From: Apostichopus japonicus
Lineage: Eukaryota > Echinodermata > Holothuroidea > Aspidochirotida > Stichopodidae
Assembly: GCF_037975245.1 (NCBI RefSeq)
Contig: NC_092570.1
Location: forward strand, 1,364,501 to 1,428,500
Direction: 5' to 3'
DNA: 64,000 nt
The notes under the pieces were generated by a model. That model was not told where the DNA came from and searched no databases. It worked only from the letters and a program-made list of their open reading frames with translations. Position numbers and translations under genes: made by a program. Shown one piece after another: positions 1 through 12,137 of the stretch (positions are counted from its first letter, which is position 1; each line of letters begins with the position of its first letter).

Positions 1-3000
1 TCATCTGCCAAGAAGTAGTGGAGGATCATCTCTCGAACGTCTCCAAACATCTTCTCTGTATCGTTCCAGAAGCAGTAGAATCTAAGAACGTGACGATCAT
101 GGTCCAGAAACTGTTTCAAGGTGTCTACTTTCTCGTAAGGGCGTAGAGGCTGCTGGGATTCGGCCATCTGTGGGAAATTAAAAATTTACAGAACCAGTGA
201 ACTTTATATGACTCTCAAAGATATTTACAACTCATGTTTCAATTTTTGCAAATTTTTTTGCTTTGGTAAATAAATTTACACAATTCTATGCAAACCCTTT
301 ATTACCATGAGAAGGCTTAATCCTGATATTATTACTTTGTAGAATATTGCAGAATACTCCCACAACTCACACACACACAGGGATTTTTGATAATGATAAT
401 ACATTGTTTACTATATCTTTCATAAATTGTAGGGTTTTTGCTATTAAGCAGATCATCTGCAGAGGCTTAAGACTACTTTCGTAAACTATAAATCTTCCAA
501 GTAATCACACTTTATGAAAGAAAGTAAACCAAAACATGACTATGACGATATTGAGTCACCATCCCTTATTTAATAATGTACATGTATAATTTACACAAAC
601 CTTTTCCCTGTAGTTCTGATGTGGGTCTCCAGGTGTATCTTCAGGGGGGTTCACTCTCATGCCCAACTTTCTCAGGAAGTTATAGGTGAACTGGTCGCAG
701 CCAGTGATCTTGAAGGTCCTGCCATAGAGTGTCATCTCACTGCCCACGTTAAAATGTTCTACTGTGTAACAGTGGGCATCATTTGGAGGTGGGAGGGGAA
801 TGCGGTGACGCTTGATCAGAGTGCCTGTCGTAGTACAAAGTTTTAAACACTTACTAAAGGTTTACAATAATAATAATCATAATAATATTAGGCATTTAGC
901 TATGCTATTCATGGTAAACCATATCACAGCGCTTACAAGTTATATTACCCCTGCTCAATGATAACCTGTCCCAGAGACAATCCCTCCAGGCGGCAGCAGT
1001 TATATACTGCGCCCAATGACAAGTTACCTCACAGGTACCCATTTAACCCCTGGGCGGAGAGAGGCAAGTGAGATAAAGCATCTTGCCCAAGGACACAACG
1101 TAATGAACTAGGCAGGAATCGAACCAGCAATCCTTGGATCACAAGTCCAACGCCTTAGCCAATTGGACACCACGCTCTTAGCCAATTGGCCACCACAATC
1201 TCAAGCACCCCAAAGAGATAAACAGTAGCAGGTTGTCTGAAACATAATTATCATTCTCTTCAAGTTCCCAATGCATCCACAAATACTTGAGCTACTCTTG
1301 AGGTTCCTTGCTGATCACTAGGTGATTTCATATTTGTTCTCCATTTTTGCCCTTGTTTTTGTGGAAGAATGGAATGCCGTCTACAAAATGATTACTTATT
1401 TCTCAGTTTGTGCATAAATTTCATATTGAATGTAATTACCTTGTGGAATCCCACTGTTGTTAACTTGAGGCTCATTAACTTGGATGGAGTCATCCTCGAG
1501 GTAGAAATAAATCTTGCATTTTCTAATTCTGTATTGCTCTTCAGGCTTCTCATGTACTCCTTCTTGAAAGTAGGCATCAAACCTCAAAACCTACTCAAAT
1601 CAAAGGGATGAAATATATCAATAGCTTTCTTGAATTAGATTATCATTCATTAAAACAACAGACAAAAAAGAAGCAAAACATTACTATGTTTAATGGGGCT
1701 GTGGTTTAAAGGCGCATTCATTTGCAATGTAAGACTTTCTGCTAACGACAGAAATATTTTTTGAAATATGATTACTTATGGTGAAAAATAACTTGAGATG
1801 AAAAAATGTTATTTATCACATTTAAAACTTAATTATTACAGCAAATGTTCTGGATATGTCAAGAAAACCTGCTCACTATTTTCGCAAATCAAAACAAAGG
1901 AACAGATTTATCACAAAATTTCTTACCTGTCTATCAAATGCAACCCAAGCAGGTGCTGCATTTCCTTGTCCTTGTGGAATATTACTGCGGTTTGGCTTTG
2001 GCTTTTGACCAAGTAACTGGGAGCCCCCGATTCCTGGTTTATGTTCTCCAACAAGCATGGACACATCATTGCAATTACCAAAATGATGCGATTTATGAAA
2101 CTTCTCTTTTCCAAGCTGTTGGGAGAATTGAATTGACAAGATATGTGAAAAAGTTGCATTAGCCTAAACCTTCACAGGCAAATCATATATTTTCCTTACA
2201 GTAGGATAAGAATATAGGCCTAGTGTCATTTCTGTCTAAAAATCTTTTAATGACGGCCTAGCATGTAATGGTTTTTAGCTTATAATGGTATTTTACATCA
2301 TATAAAGCCCATTATTAACTTTTGTGTAGGCCTAGTGACAGTATAAACTGTTAGGGATTTGATGATTCAAAGATCATGAAGAAACAATCTTTTATGTTAT
2401 TGATTTTTCTTTTCATAGTTAGGAGAAATTAGTCAACAGAGATCAGTTTTGTGGCCTACACCATTTTAAACACATTTTATGGTGTAACAGTTTCTTGGTT
2501 TACTCTTACATTAAATTTTGTGAAGTGTTATAGGCATTTGACCTCCACTGGCACTGGTCAGCAGTATTTGCAGTTTGTATGATAGTGTACGGTAACTTTG
2601 CATATTCCCCAAAAATTTGCAAACTGTGTTATAAATACTTATGTAGCTGCACAGATAGACACTGCAGTTGCTGTTTTAAAATTAAAATTGTAATAACTTT
2701 TTCAATCCCAAAGCTAAGAAACATTAATTTAGTATTTAACACACTTCAGTCATGGCTTACAGTATTTCATCCATCAAGCGGAATTATATGCATACACTCA
2801 ACTTTAGCACATGTGTGCACAAAATGTCCTTGCTTCAAGTTCAAGCAGTCTGAGACTTTGCAACTTTTAGAAGTATATTTTTTCTATGTCTGGCAGAATC
2901 TGGTGAAACCATCAAAGAAATCATATAGTGGTATATCTCATCCTGCCTGATTCACTGAGATTAAGACCATAAATGAAACTGGCGGTTCGCTAATTTGTGC

Positions 3001-3203
3001 CTTACGTTAGTTATTCTGTAGTAGTAGGCCTATAGCTATAGCGTCGATTATGAAGCCTTTACTATTCTACTGGCTAGGCTATGCCAGGTACAACGTTAGT
3101 CCTACTAGTCTCAGCGAATTTATGCTAGGCTATAACGAAATGAAAGAAATGAAATCCATACCTTATCATTGAACGAATTTCCTGGTAAAAATGGCAGAGA
3201 CAT
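1..3203 (-). CDS. EFHC2: EFHC2-like ciliary DM10-domain protein, 5' five exons (3' end beyond window)
   Basis: Five coding exons on the minus strand join in frame: 3203-3162, 2115-1927, 1590-1440, 824-601 and 167 to the left edge, all with GT/AG borders. Together they give about 257 residues starting MSLPFLPGNSFN. Exon 2 carries GKEKFHKS, KPGIGG and LLGQKPKP. Exon 3 carries RFDAYFQE and YFYLEDDSIQVNEP. Exon 4 carries RHRIPLPPPND and YGRTFKITGCDQFT. Exon 5 carries the start of a second DM10 repeat (LKQFLDHDRHVLRFYCFWND). The early residues resemble EFHC2 more than EFHC1. Family knowledge: DM10 proteins are inner-junction/microtubule components of motile cilia, and EF-hands lie near the C-terminus, which is outside this window. 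Phases (0, 0, 1, 0) agree at every junction, so the exon model is firm. The promoter should lie upstream of 3203, but no motif was identified. Confidence 0.93.
863..1197 (-). mobile_element. tRNA-derived SINE in EFHC2 intron 3
   Basis: Read on the minus strand, the head has a Pol III A-box-like stretch (TGGCTAAGGCG) and a B box (GGTTCGATTCC). A conserved body follows (TTGGGCAAGATGC, TTAAATGGGTACC, CTGGGACAGGTTATC), then an AAT-rich simple repeat at 863-893. This is the usual tRNA-head/body/tail layout of a SINE. The A-box segment is locally duplicated (1151-1172 and 1175-1196). It lies in the intron between the exons at 1440 and 824. Confidence 0.8.
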
Positions 3204-4470
3204 ATTTATTCGAAAATTGAAACTTGAAATATGAGACAAAACGTTAGGATTTCTGCTGGTCGCAGGCGAACATTCATGCATGTATAAGACTATTACTATT
3301 AGCACTTTCAGTTGCTACAGTCGTCAATTATCGTTTGCTTGTACTGTCTGGTAACGTTACTAAGGGGTTGCTAGGCAGAACAGATAAGTGACCTATAACC
3401 TTTCAGATAAAGCTACATAGTTACATTTGTTCATACTTCCAATTTGGCCAATAGTGATCGTAAATAATATAAATCTATTTTAAAAAGTACATTCAACAAT
3501 GATATTTTATTATTTTATTACATTGAAAACCCTTGTATCTATTTTTATAACCTATATTAATTACCAGAATTCTTCTGGTCACTATGAACTGGTAACGGGA
3601 TTTTCCCGTTTCGGTGTACCTCTATAGCTCTGTGCTCGTGTTAGGTACCGATCTGAGCTCCAACCAAACTTAATTTTCAGAAGTCATCAAGCTAGTCAAC
3701 CTTATCGAAAGAAGATATTTAGCCATTAATTTATCGATCGCACCTTTATTAATATCTCTACCGGGATTTTGACTGAGTGAGAGCTTGAACGAGTCAGACT
3801 ATTTAAGGAGATGCTAACTAAGTAGCTACAGCCTAACGTGTAGGATACGTTAGGTCTCGCCACTGTTTGTAGGGTTGCTATGTTGTTGACACTCTGATGC
3901 TGTGTAAAACTTTCATGAGCGATGCCAAAACGTGATCCTTGTCAAAGGCAAGCTTGTGACATTCAAGCATGTTTGCAGTGTAAGTCTCCTAAGAAGACAC
4001 TTAAAAGAAAATGAAGCTGAACTTTAAGCCTAAAAATAATATTATTTTGCCTTCGAGTAAAAGCCTAGGTCGCATTAAATTGTGAACTGTTATTTTTCAA
4101 AGTGTACTGAAGAAGTCTTAAGTCTGGTCCAAAGTGACTCCAAAAGATAATATTTAAATTGCCAGCAATGTTAAGATTATCACTATCAAGTAACTCTTGT
4201 GATGATGTTTGCTTACTTACATCTGCTAGCCTGATATTTGTTTCCAATATGTACCAAAGAAAGATTGTTGTATTAAGAAAATGTGGTATTTTAACTCATT
4301 TAAGATATTCAAGTAGATTGCGTTCATATTCTGCTCCTTTTTAGTAGACTGCGTCATGATAGGTTCCACTATGGCACTGTACCAAGTCTGGCACCAAGTA
4401 CAGCACCAGTGTTGGTGAAGATAATACTGTCACAGGATACGAAAATGTAGCTTTTATAACTTTTATAGTT
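3204..4470. other. Intergenic, no gene seen
   Basis: Region upstream of EFHC2. Only short, codon-poor open frames occur, without recognisable domains or paired splice sites. It presumably holds the EFHC2 promoter. Confidence 0.5.
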
Positions 4471-4624
4471 TGTGTAAAAGTAAGTTGGCCTGACGTTTCG
4501 ATCCTAGCAGGATCTTCTTCAGAGGGTAAATGACAAGTAACTGTTCTGTTACTGTTACTTGTCATTTAGCCTCTGAAGAAGATCCTGCTAGGACCGAAAC
4601 GTCAGGCCAACTTACTTTTACACA
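4471..4624. repeat. Near-perfect 71-bp palindrome (foldback repeat)
   Basis: Arms 4471-4541 and 4554-4624 are reverse complements apart from a few mismatches, with a 12-bp spacer. Each arm contains GACGTTTCG and CCTAGCAGGATCTTCTTCAG (mirrored on the other side). A diverged single copy of the same motif is at about 49950-49997. Confidence 0.9.
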
Positions 4625-5559
4625 TTCTATTACACAGGCTCTCTAGTGGATTTAAGCAGTTTACTAACAGTTTTATTTTATTTAACTTTTATAGTTAACG
4701 TTACGATCAAGTTTAATTGCAATATTTAATGCAAGAAACCATACCTCATATTACACACACAACAAAAATCAACAGATAAGAAAAAATACACAAAACATAG
4801 CCCCCAAGACGACAGTGAGTTAATATCTGCATGGCTGGGTGGATAAATAAACATAATTCAGGTTTTGATCTAGACTTTAGCTTACTTTCAGTCAGACAGA
4901 GAAGTGATGATGTAAAACACCCCTTCTCAATAGATACAGTTTGTGTTACATTGATTGAAACAGTAACCTAGTAAATGATTTGACTAGTAGTGTGGTAGTA
5001 ATACTGTCCCATTATTCAACTTGCTACTAATTTGCTGGCTGTATCTGCTGTATTCCAGTAAGATACTTTTATTTTTCAACTGTCATATCATATTTTCCAC
5101 CATTTTATGAAGAAAATAAGAGGCAAATACTATAGGCTACTAGGAACCTAAATAAGACCTATTTAGATATGAATATCAATGTACTGTAGTATAGATTGCT
5201 ATATCATGTTGGTTTCTGTTATCAATCTTTATATACTGTTACCGATGCAGCTAATACTGTTCTTATGTTTGCTTTCTATTTTTGATTCCATGTATGTCTG
5301 TTTCGGCCACAGCCAACAACTACAACGAAGCAAAATGCCAGAGAGTGCTCTCAGCCATGACCAGATGCTGTGAGACCTACAAAGCATCAGGATCCATTTG
5401 CTGCTCAGGCTTTTTGAAGGGAAATACCACACCAAACAAAAAGACTTGAGACTGAGTTTTACTCATTAGATTGATAAAATGAACTTTTTAATGATAAATA
5501 ATAGTACAAGCCAACAATGTAATTAACTGAGGCATGCTCAAGGCGTTACCATTACATTA

Positions 5560-6110
5560 TCGGCGTATATATAAATCTGGACAGACTTCGTCAATTAGGA
5601 GATGTGGAAGAAACGTACCAACCATGGAGGGTCATGTGACTTGCCCCCTTGTGGCCCTCAAGTCTTATTAGCACTCCTTGAATGTGTATTCTACAACAAC
5701 TAACGTTATGATCTCGTAACCACCACTTCCCTGGTGATTATATGCGAACCGTAACGTTTGCCGCAACTTTCAATTTTAAATTGCCATTTGGAGTATTTCC
5801 TTTCAAACAGAAGCTGGAATGCAATAAGGTTTTCAGGACTGTACACAATACATATGCAATCTATAAGACTCTAACAGTAAATGTTCTAATAGTAGCCAGG
5901 GTCCATGCATTTCTGTCACCAAGAAAGTACATCTCAACGTCCTTATCATCCAATTGTATGCAATTAATTATCAATTTTAAAGAAAAGGCTGGTTAAAGTG
6001 GCGTTCTTTTATCTACGACTGTTATCGTTTCGAACGGACAAAATGAAAATATGTAAGTAGCACCTGGTAGTACATCACATGACCCTCCATGGTTGGTAGG
6101 TTTTCCTACT
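5560..6110. repeat. Inverted-repeat-bounded element (MITE-like)
   Basis: A segment around 5612-5640 containing CCAACCATGGAGGGTCATGT recurs inverted at 6074-6100, about 430 bp away. The left interior (about 5560-5830) resembles 44860-45100, so this is a dispersed family. No transposase frame is seen inside. Confidence 0.55.
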
Positions 6111-6211
6111 GTGGAGCAAGCCTTCCAAATGACATGCTTTGAATATGATATCTAGGGATTGAAATCAGGCAAGCTCATGAGTTATCATATAGTGTCCTCA
6201 TCACAGATCTG

Positions 6212-6759
6212 CAGACCTGTCAACCTGTTTGACCCCAAAATAGCGAGAATAACATTTTTCAGGGCCAAAAAATAGGGAGAACAAGGGGAAAATAGGGAGG
6301 TTGGTAATTTTCAACTGAAATGATATAAATACTCCTAAATAGGTATAGTCTACTTATGCAATACAGTGAGAGAATCATCCAATCAGTCTTTCTTGTTGTA
6401 GTTTACAGCAGCTTGCTTGGCTTTCTCCAGGGTTTCTTTAGTAGGCTTCCATTTGAAACAGGGAATAGTGGACTCTGGGTACTGTGACTTCATGGCTAAT
6501 ATGCTAGATAGAGTCCCATCAAGCTTGAGACTTGACCGACTGTCTGTCTTGTTCTTGCGGACTACGCTGAATAGCCTTTCCTGTTCAGCGTTACTGTGGG
6601 GAATTACTTAGCATAGGACTAATTGTTGGCTATTTTCAGATATGTCGCAAGTGATGAAACATTAAAAAACCCGGAGAATAGAATATGAAACCGGGAGGCC
6701 AGGAGATTCGGTTAAAAACCGGGAGTTTCCCGGTAAAACCGGTAGAGTTGACGGGTCTG
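6212..6759 (-). mobile_element. hAT transposon relic with terminal inverted repeats and transposase C-terminus
   Basis: Termini read CAGACCTGTCAAC (left) and, on the reverse strand, CAGACCCGTCAAC (right). The element is flanked by 6-bp direct repeats GATCTG (6206-6211 and 6760-6765). On the minus strand, about 6600-6388 translates without interruption as the conserved end of an hAT transposase: SNAEQERLFSVVRKNKTD, then LSSILAMKSQYPES, CFKWKPTKET and a stop. hAT elements normally make 8-bp duplications; only 6 bp match here, so the outer bases may have diverged. The N-terminal part of the transposase is absent. Confidence 0.8.
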
Positions 6760-6914
6760 GATCTGTATTACCGTAGATATGGAGATCGACGATCAAAGAA
6801 ATAAAACATGACTTAAACCTACAAGGTAATGGAGATGATGGGATCTTCAAGGAATAGTATGGAATATATTTTTCTCTTTAAAGTAATTGTTAAATTGTCT
6901 GCCACTGGAATAAC

Positions 6915-7195
6915 TCCTTATTAAAAGGAAAGATTAGAGCCTTGTTATTTAACTAATTAAAGGAAAGATAAAGGGTATGTTATTTAACTCATTAAAGATA
7001 AGATTAAGGGTATGTCTTATTTAACTCATTAAAGGAAAGATAAAGGGCATGTTATTTAACTCATTAGGAAAGATAAAGGGAATGTTATTTAGCTCATTAA
7101 AGGAAAGTTAAAGGGTATGTTATTTAACTCATTAAAGGAAAGATAAAGAGAATGTTATTCAACTAATTAAAGGAGAGATAAAGGGTAATGTTTAA
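6915..7195. repeat. About 36-bp tandem repeat, eight or so copies
   Basis: The unit is built on GGAAAGATAAAGGGTATGTT followed by ATTTAACTCATTAAA. Copies differ by small indels and substitutions. AT-rich minisatellite with no coding potential. Confidence 0.85.
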
Positions 7196-7718
7196 GTCGG
7201 AAGATTTCGGCCAGGACCAGTGACCAGGACGAAAATATTTTTTGGAATTATTGATATTCTATTGGATACAATTTCTCTTTGTAATTTTGTTGTCGGTTTG
7301 ATATTATCATTCTCTTGCATACGTAGAGTTGCTTCACATATTTACTGTACCTTATTATACAAAATTACATGTGCCATCACATGTGACATCACAGTCCAAA
7401 ACCTTGACCACATATCTAGATCTATTTACAATTTTGACAAGCCATACAGTAGCTATGTAACATTGATGTTCATTAGAACAAATGGATTGTCCACTCCACA
7501 TACCTACTTTGATATATAGTATATAATATTGACTGGTCACATGTGACATCTCGATCAAAAAACAAAACCTTGATCGCCCGAACATATTTCAAACAAAATT
7601 CACCAGCCACACCTGATTCGGACCTTGCAGTTGTTTAAATACTGCCTCTACCAGCATATCCCATTCTACATTAAGTCCATTAGACAACGTCTCTTATACC
7701 TTCTATAGGTATATGTTT

Positions 7719-8831
7719 TCATACATGATGTAGTTCTTGTTCTCTTCCTGTACAGCAGTTAAATGTACTTTTCAGAGCATTTCGATAACGAGCACCAAAT
7801 ATGTTGTAAATAACTGGATTAATACCAGAATTGAACAATGAAGGGAAACCTATTAGGAATAAATAAACTCCCCAAGCTAAACCATCGTCATCACGTTTTG
7901 CTATGACGGCGAGAATGATAGCGATATCCTGAGATAGCACTAAACATAAGAACACAGCAGAATTTACCAATACCATTATGGTCAGATTCCTTTGATTCCG
8001 TTCATGACATTTTTTCCGGATATTATCACAGTCACTGATATTCTCATTCTCTTTAAGTACTTTGATAATTTTAGTGTAGAGCATTACAACAATTAGTAAG
8101 GTAATTAAATCTAAGAAGATGACAATATAACTGGATGGTGGTACTTCAGATATTTTCCGAAAGTGAACTATCCCTTTATACAATGGTATAGAAAACAATA
8201 GGAACACAGGACAAAGCGTAACGAAAGCAACAGAAATTCCAATCGCAGTCAAGCAACATCGCTGCTTTAGATTTGAAACTGAACCTATGTGTTCCAACGG
8301 TTTACAAATAGCCTTATAACGTTCATACGCAATCAATATAACAAGGCATAAACTGATAAATTGCAGCGAATTCCAAAGTAATGATATGACTAGAACAAAC
8401 ACGTCAAAATAAGAATATTGATAACCACGCACGAATGGGATGAGTAGAGTAATCGCAGTTACGAGCAAGAGAAAAGACGTAAATAAATCAACACCTGACA
8501 ATGCTACTAGGTAAATACAGATGTCAGATTTTCGTAAGATGGGATGTCTTTTAACTGTCGTCAAAAATAAAGCATTTGATGTCAATGCAAGAAGAGATAC
8601 AATCAATAAAGCTATGCACGGCCAGATATCGACACAAAATAAGGCTATGCACGGCCAGATACCGACACAAACTTGCTCATTATATCTATGATAGCACATC
8701 AACCTATGGTTTGGATCATTCGTAAACTGAAGTCCTACGTCATAGTCCGAGTCATAACGGAGGTTATGAGATGAAGTGTTTCCATAACTTGTACTTGATG
8801 ATGCATTTGAAGAAATATTGAAGTAATTCAT
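7719..8831 (-). CDS. Intronless rhodopsin-like GPCR, paralogue 1
   Basis: A single-exon, 370-residue seven-transmembrane receptor. The ATG at 8831 (MNYFNISSNAS) is preferred because it matches the starts of the other two paralogues; an upstream in-frame ATG at 8903 would add 24 residues. Hallmarks: TM1 Asn86 (LTSNALFL), TM2 Asp115 (LSGVDLF), ERY at 170-172 ending TM3, TM7 NPVIYNIFG and a tail with paired Cys. Several N-glycosylation sequons lie in the N-terminus. Residues 55-65 and 66-76 are an exact-length duplication just before TM1. Class A is clear from the motifs. The ligand is unknown; a chemosensory role like the expanded echinoderm receptor families is inference. Confidence 0.9.
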   Translation of the reverse strand: MNYFNISSNASSSTSYGNTSSHNLRYDSDYDVGLQFTNDPNHRLMCYHRYNEQVCVGIWPCIALFCVDIWPCIALLIVSLLALTSNALFLTTVKRHPILRKSDICIYLVALSGVDLFTSFLLLVTAITLLIPFVRGYQYSYFDVFVLVISLLWNSLQFISLCLVILIAYERYKAICKPLEHIGSVSNLKQRCCLTAIGISVAFVTLCPVFLLFSIPLYKGIVHFRKISEVPPSSYIVIFLDLITLLIVVMLYTKIIKVLKENENISDCDNIRKKCHERNQRNLTIMVLVNSAVFLCLVLSQDIAIILAVIAKRDDDGLAWGVYLFLIGFPSLFNSGINPVIYNIFGARYRNALKSTFNCCTGREQELHHV

Positions 8832-8903
8832 CTTCGATAATATTAATTCGAATGTCCTCGTTCTACGTAAGACTGCTACACAAGGCTGATGCTTATGTGA
8901 CAC

Positions 8904-10545
8904 AAAATATCTGGAAGTTATAAGCAGTAGCCTATAGAAGCTGTGGAAGTGAAATGGCGTCCAAAAGTAATGCTATAATGGCCGTTAGACAACGTATGCT
9001 TAGTTTTTGCTGATCAATGGAATATTAATAACACTTATTGGATAAGACCTCTACAAAGATCGTTCGTATCAGAATGTGATAGCTGAAAGGATGAACGTTC
9101 TGTGATATGGGATACCCGTACATCGGCGATCAACAAGTTTTGATACGTAGAGCTCATCACATATTTCAGTCAACGTTTAAACTTGAAGAACATCTAAGGT
9201 AGTCACCACAAATGCACGAATCGTTGAATGGTCTACAGTAAGAATGCAGTGAAGCGAATAAAAGAACTGTAGCCTATATTCAACACATTGTGTATTTATA
9301 TGATGTATCAGGAAGACTGACAAACGCCTTATTCTAGAACTATAGCCTCTGTGTCCTGATGCAGTCTCTTGTAGACTAGATAAATGAATTTGTTCAACAT
9401 CGGGTTGACTGTCTTTCTTCGTTTGTTATTTGTACTGAATAGACTCCAAGGTACAAGAGCGCATTGGAAATATATAGATGTTTGACTTATATTGAATAAA
9501 TCTGCTTATATTATACCTTTCAATGTATAGGCACAGAAAATATTAACAACAAACCATCGTTGAAAACCATGAGACTGTTTTGACAGAGGTTATTCTTAAA
9601 ACGTAAATCCAGATTGCCTACACCTGAGAATAATAAGAGAGGTCAAGCTAATTATAAAGTTAGTATAGTCCGAGTACTGTTAGACTGAACATTATATATA
9701 GCTTTTACTTGAGAAATATCCAGAAAGGTGTTGGTCGGAGTAAAACGTCAACTACTTTTGATAGCTCTATATCTGATATTGGTGATCATACTTCCTAAAA
9801 CTAAGCATCATTTTTTTAGACATGATGTTCCTTTCAATTAACAACATAGTGGCAGTTGTTATCAATGTCTTCATGATCATGTACAGATATAGTTTCTTAG
9901 TTCCTTGTTCAGAAGTGCCAGCATCCTGTTCTTAATTTACGTGTATTGATTCATAGTGCATTATTCTTGTTTGTTTTAAACGAAATATTCATCCCGTGGG
10001 TGTTTGTAAACCTTAAGTCGGTAAGTTGAATCTGAGTGGAATTAGATCTGACGCTCAGTTGGCTGAAGTGCTCTAGCAGTTAGAGTCAGAATCGCTGAGT
10101 TGTAATAGATATGCAATTTATTATTACTGGTTTAATTTGCCATTGCATCTATCTATCGCAGTGTATGTAAATGCAGACAGTTGGAGTGAGCATTCTTTAA
10201 GCATTGTATCTTCCTAATACTTCATCCTGCAAACTTTAAGTACCCAAATGAAGCCCAGAGAACGATCTTACCAATGATGTATACAAGTTTTTATGGGGGG
10301 GGGGGGGGTTATATTGAACATCTTTCCAAACAATTCAGTTGAAACTTTGTTTTAAAAAAAATGGAAATTTGACCTTTGACCTATTGTGTAGGAATGGGGG
10401 GGGGGGCTTAATGTGAGAAACTTAAAAGGCAATTTCAAAGAAGTAGCTGTACATGACATTTGGTGTGGAGCCTTGGGACCATCATCATTATGTTTTCAGT
10501 GTCATTTTGGGTTTGCTAATTAAATATAGATTATTGGCGGGTCCA
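8904..10545. other. Intergenic, no gene seen
   Basis: AT-rich DNA with two G runs (10286-10298 and 10396-10407). No supported coding frame or RNA gene was found. Confidence 0.5.
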
Positions 10546-10594
10546 AATGATAATTTTTCTGAAATTAGCATGTAAACACAAAATCTACAAAAAT

Positions 10595-10935
10595 ATATTT
10601 ATATTTAATATGAAATTGATATACTGTCATAGCATTCAGTGTCCCAGGAATGCTAATGGCCAGTTTAATACAAATATGTTTCATGTCACAAAGTTCACTA
10701 TTGTTCCATTTGCTTTCAAGATAATTATATCGGTGCATTTCATTCTTCATTCTTTTTGGTTGATTGCTGACTCTTAATTGAAATAAAACTATTATCTGCA
10801 GCAGATTATGAAAATACTGCATATGTAATATGGGTGACTGCAGGAAAATTCTATCTTTTTCATTTTCGTCATGGCCGACAGTTGATTATGATTTAACTTT
10901 AGCTTAAAATGATGTTTAATATAAACGTTGAAGAG
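10595..10935. repeat. Dispersed repeat, second copy at 32150-32490
   Basis: Both copies share long runs such as ACTGTCATAGCATTCAGTGT and CACAAAGTTCACTATTGTTC, in the same orientation. No coding signal. Confidence 0.8.
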
Positions 10936-11779
10936 GTTTTGTTTCAAGTGCTCAGATGGAATGAAGTGAACAATTGAACAATTTGCAGCAAAATGTCCAA
11001 TACACGAGATATGATAAGTTGTCAATTAAACATTTTTCAAAAATTGTTCAATTGCTCAGTTTAAGCAACTAAGCGATCCAATATTTTTCTGTTTGTTTTT
11101 ATTGGATAAGATTTTATCTTGTTATTTTAACAATTTACTGAAAAATTTCACCTTATGGGCAAAGCTTTTCTTATGTTGATGGCACTTTTAAGCTTCCGTA
11201 GAATAGCATTGAGCGTTTTAATTGTATACGTTGTACAGTAGTTTTATTAGGCTTTTTTTTTTAGAGTATTCAAAATCATACGAAGTTTTGTATGGTGGAG
11301 TATAAGAATCGCGAGATACAATTTCTTAATATGACAAGGAAAACGTGGTAAATATGACTGATTAAAGGTCAAGTTTGACCGAAAATTGTAGGTCACTCAC
11401 AAATAACAAGAATCTATGAAAATTAGAGTGCGACAGTCGGAAAAATTAGAGTGCGACAGTCGTAAATTCCTTACTCATAAGCGCACATATACAATTTTAA
11501 TCTAAAGCTGACGGGTACAGTTTCTTCCTCGTTATGATCCCCCACTATAATTTTCAGTTGATATATGTAATCAACATATTATGTTAAATTAAAAATAAGT
11601 ATAGGTATCATCAAACTATATTTAAAATTGATCGCAGAGTCAATCAGGTGTAATAGATTTAGGGAGGGGAAATTGATTGTGGGGTGAGGGGCTTCGAGTT
11701 CAAATACGTGTACTCCTCAAAAATAGTATGTAATGGCCCCAAATTACGGCATGCTGTAATTGCTGGAAGTTTTCAAAAA

Positions 11780-11965
11780 AGTCTTTTCCTGAGGGTGTTC
11801 ACTCTCCATATTGTTCGCTGACATTATAAACACACACAACAAGATGACTGAATTTCTCAGTTAGGTAAATTTCCTCCAAGGTGGTAATAAAACAGTTTAA
11901 GAATTTTAACATAAGGTGACCATATTTTAATATGTAGCATATATGGGACCAATAAATCATACTTA
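11780..11965. repeat. Isolated arm of the long-inverted-repeat element
   Basis: Contains AAGATGACTGAAT, AAGGTGGTAATAAA, GGTGACCATATTTTAAT and GCATATATGGGACCAAT. These match the left arm of the elements at 13107 and 17406. Confidence 0.6.
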
Positions 11966-12137
11966 GTATGATAGTAATATATAGTAGTGTAGAATTGTAC
12001 CTAAAGGGTCTACTCGTTTGTATTGAGTTTTAACGTGTAGTTGCATATAACAAGGTTTGAACCTGACTGGAGACCAATACTTCCCCGTATGCAACACCTT
12101 CGAAAAATAAATGAAGAGGCGCGGGGGGGGGGGGCGG

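Noticed and set aside
8832-8903. Upstream start of receptor 1
   Set aside because: The 24 extra residues have no counterpart in the paralogues, whose starts align with the ATG at 8831.
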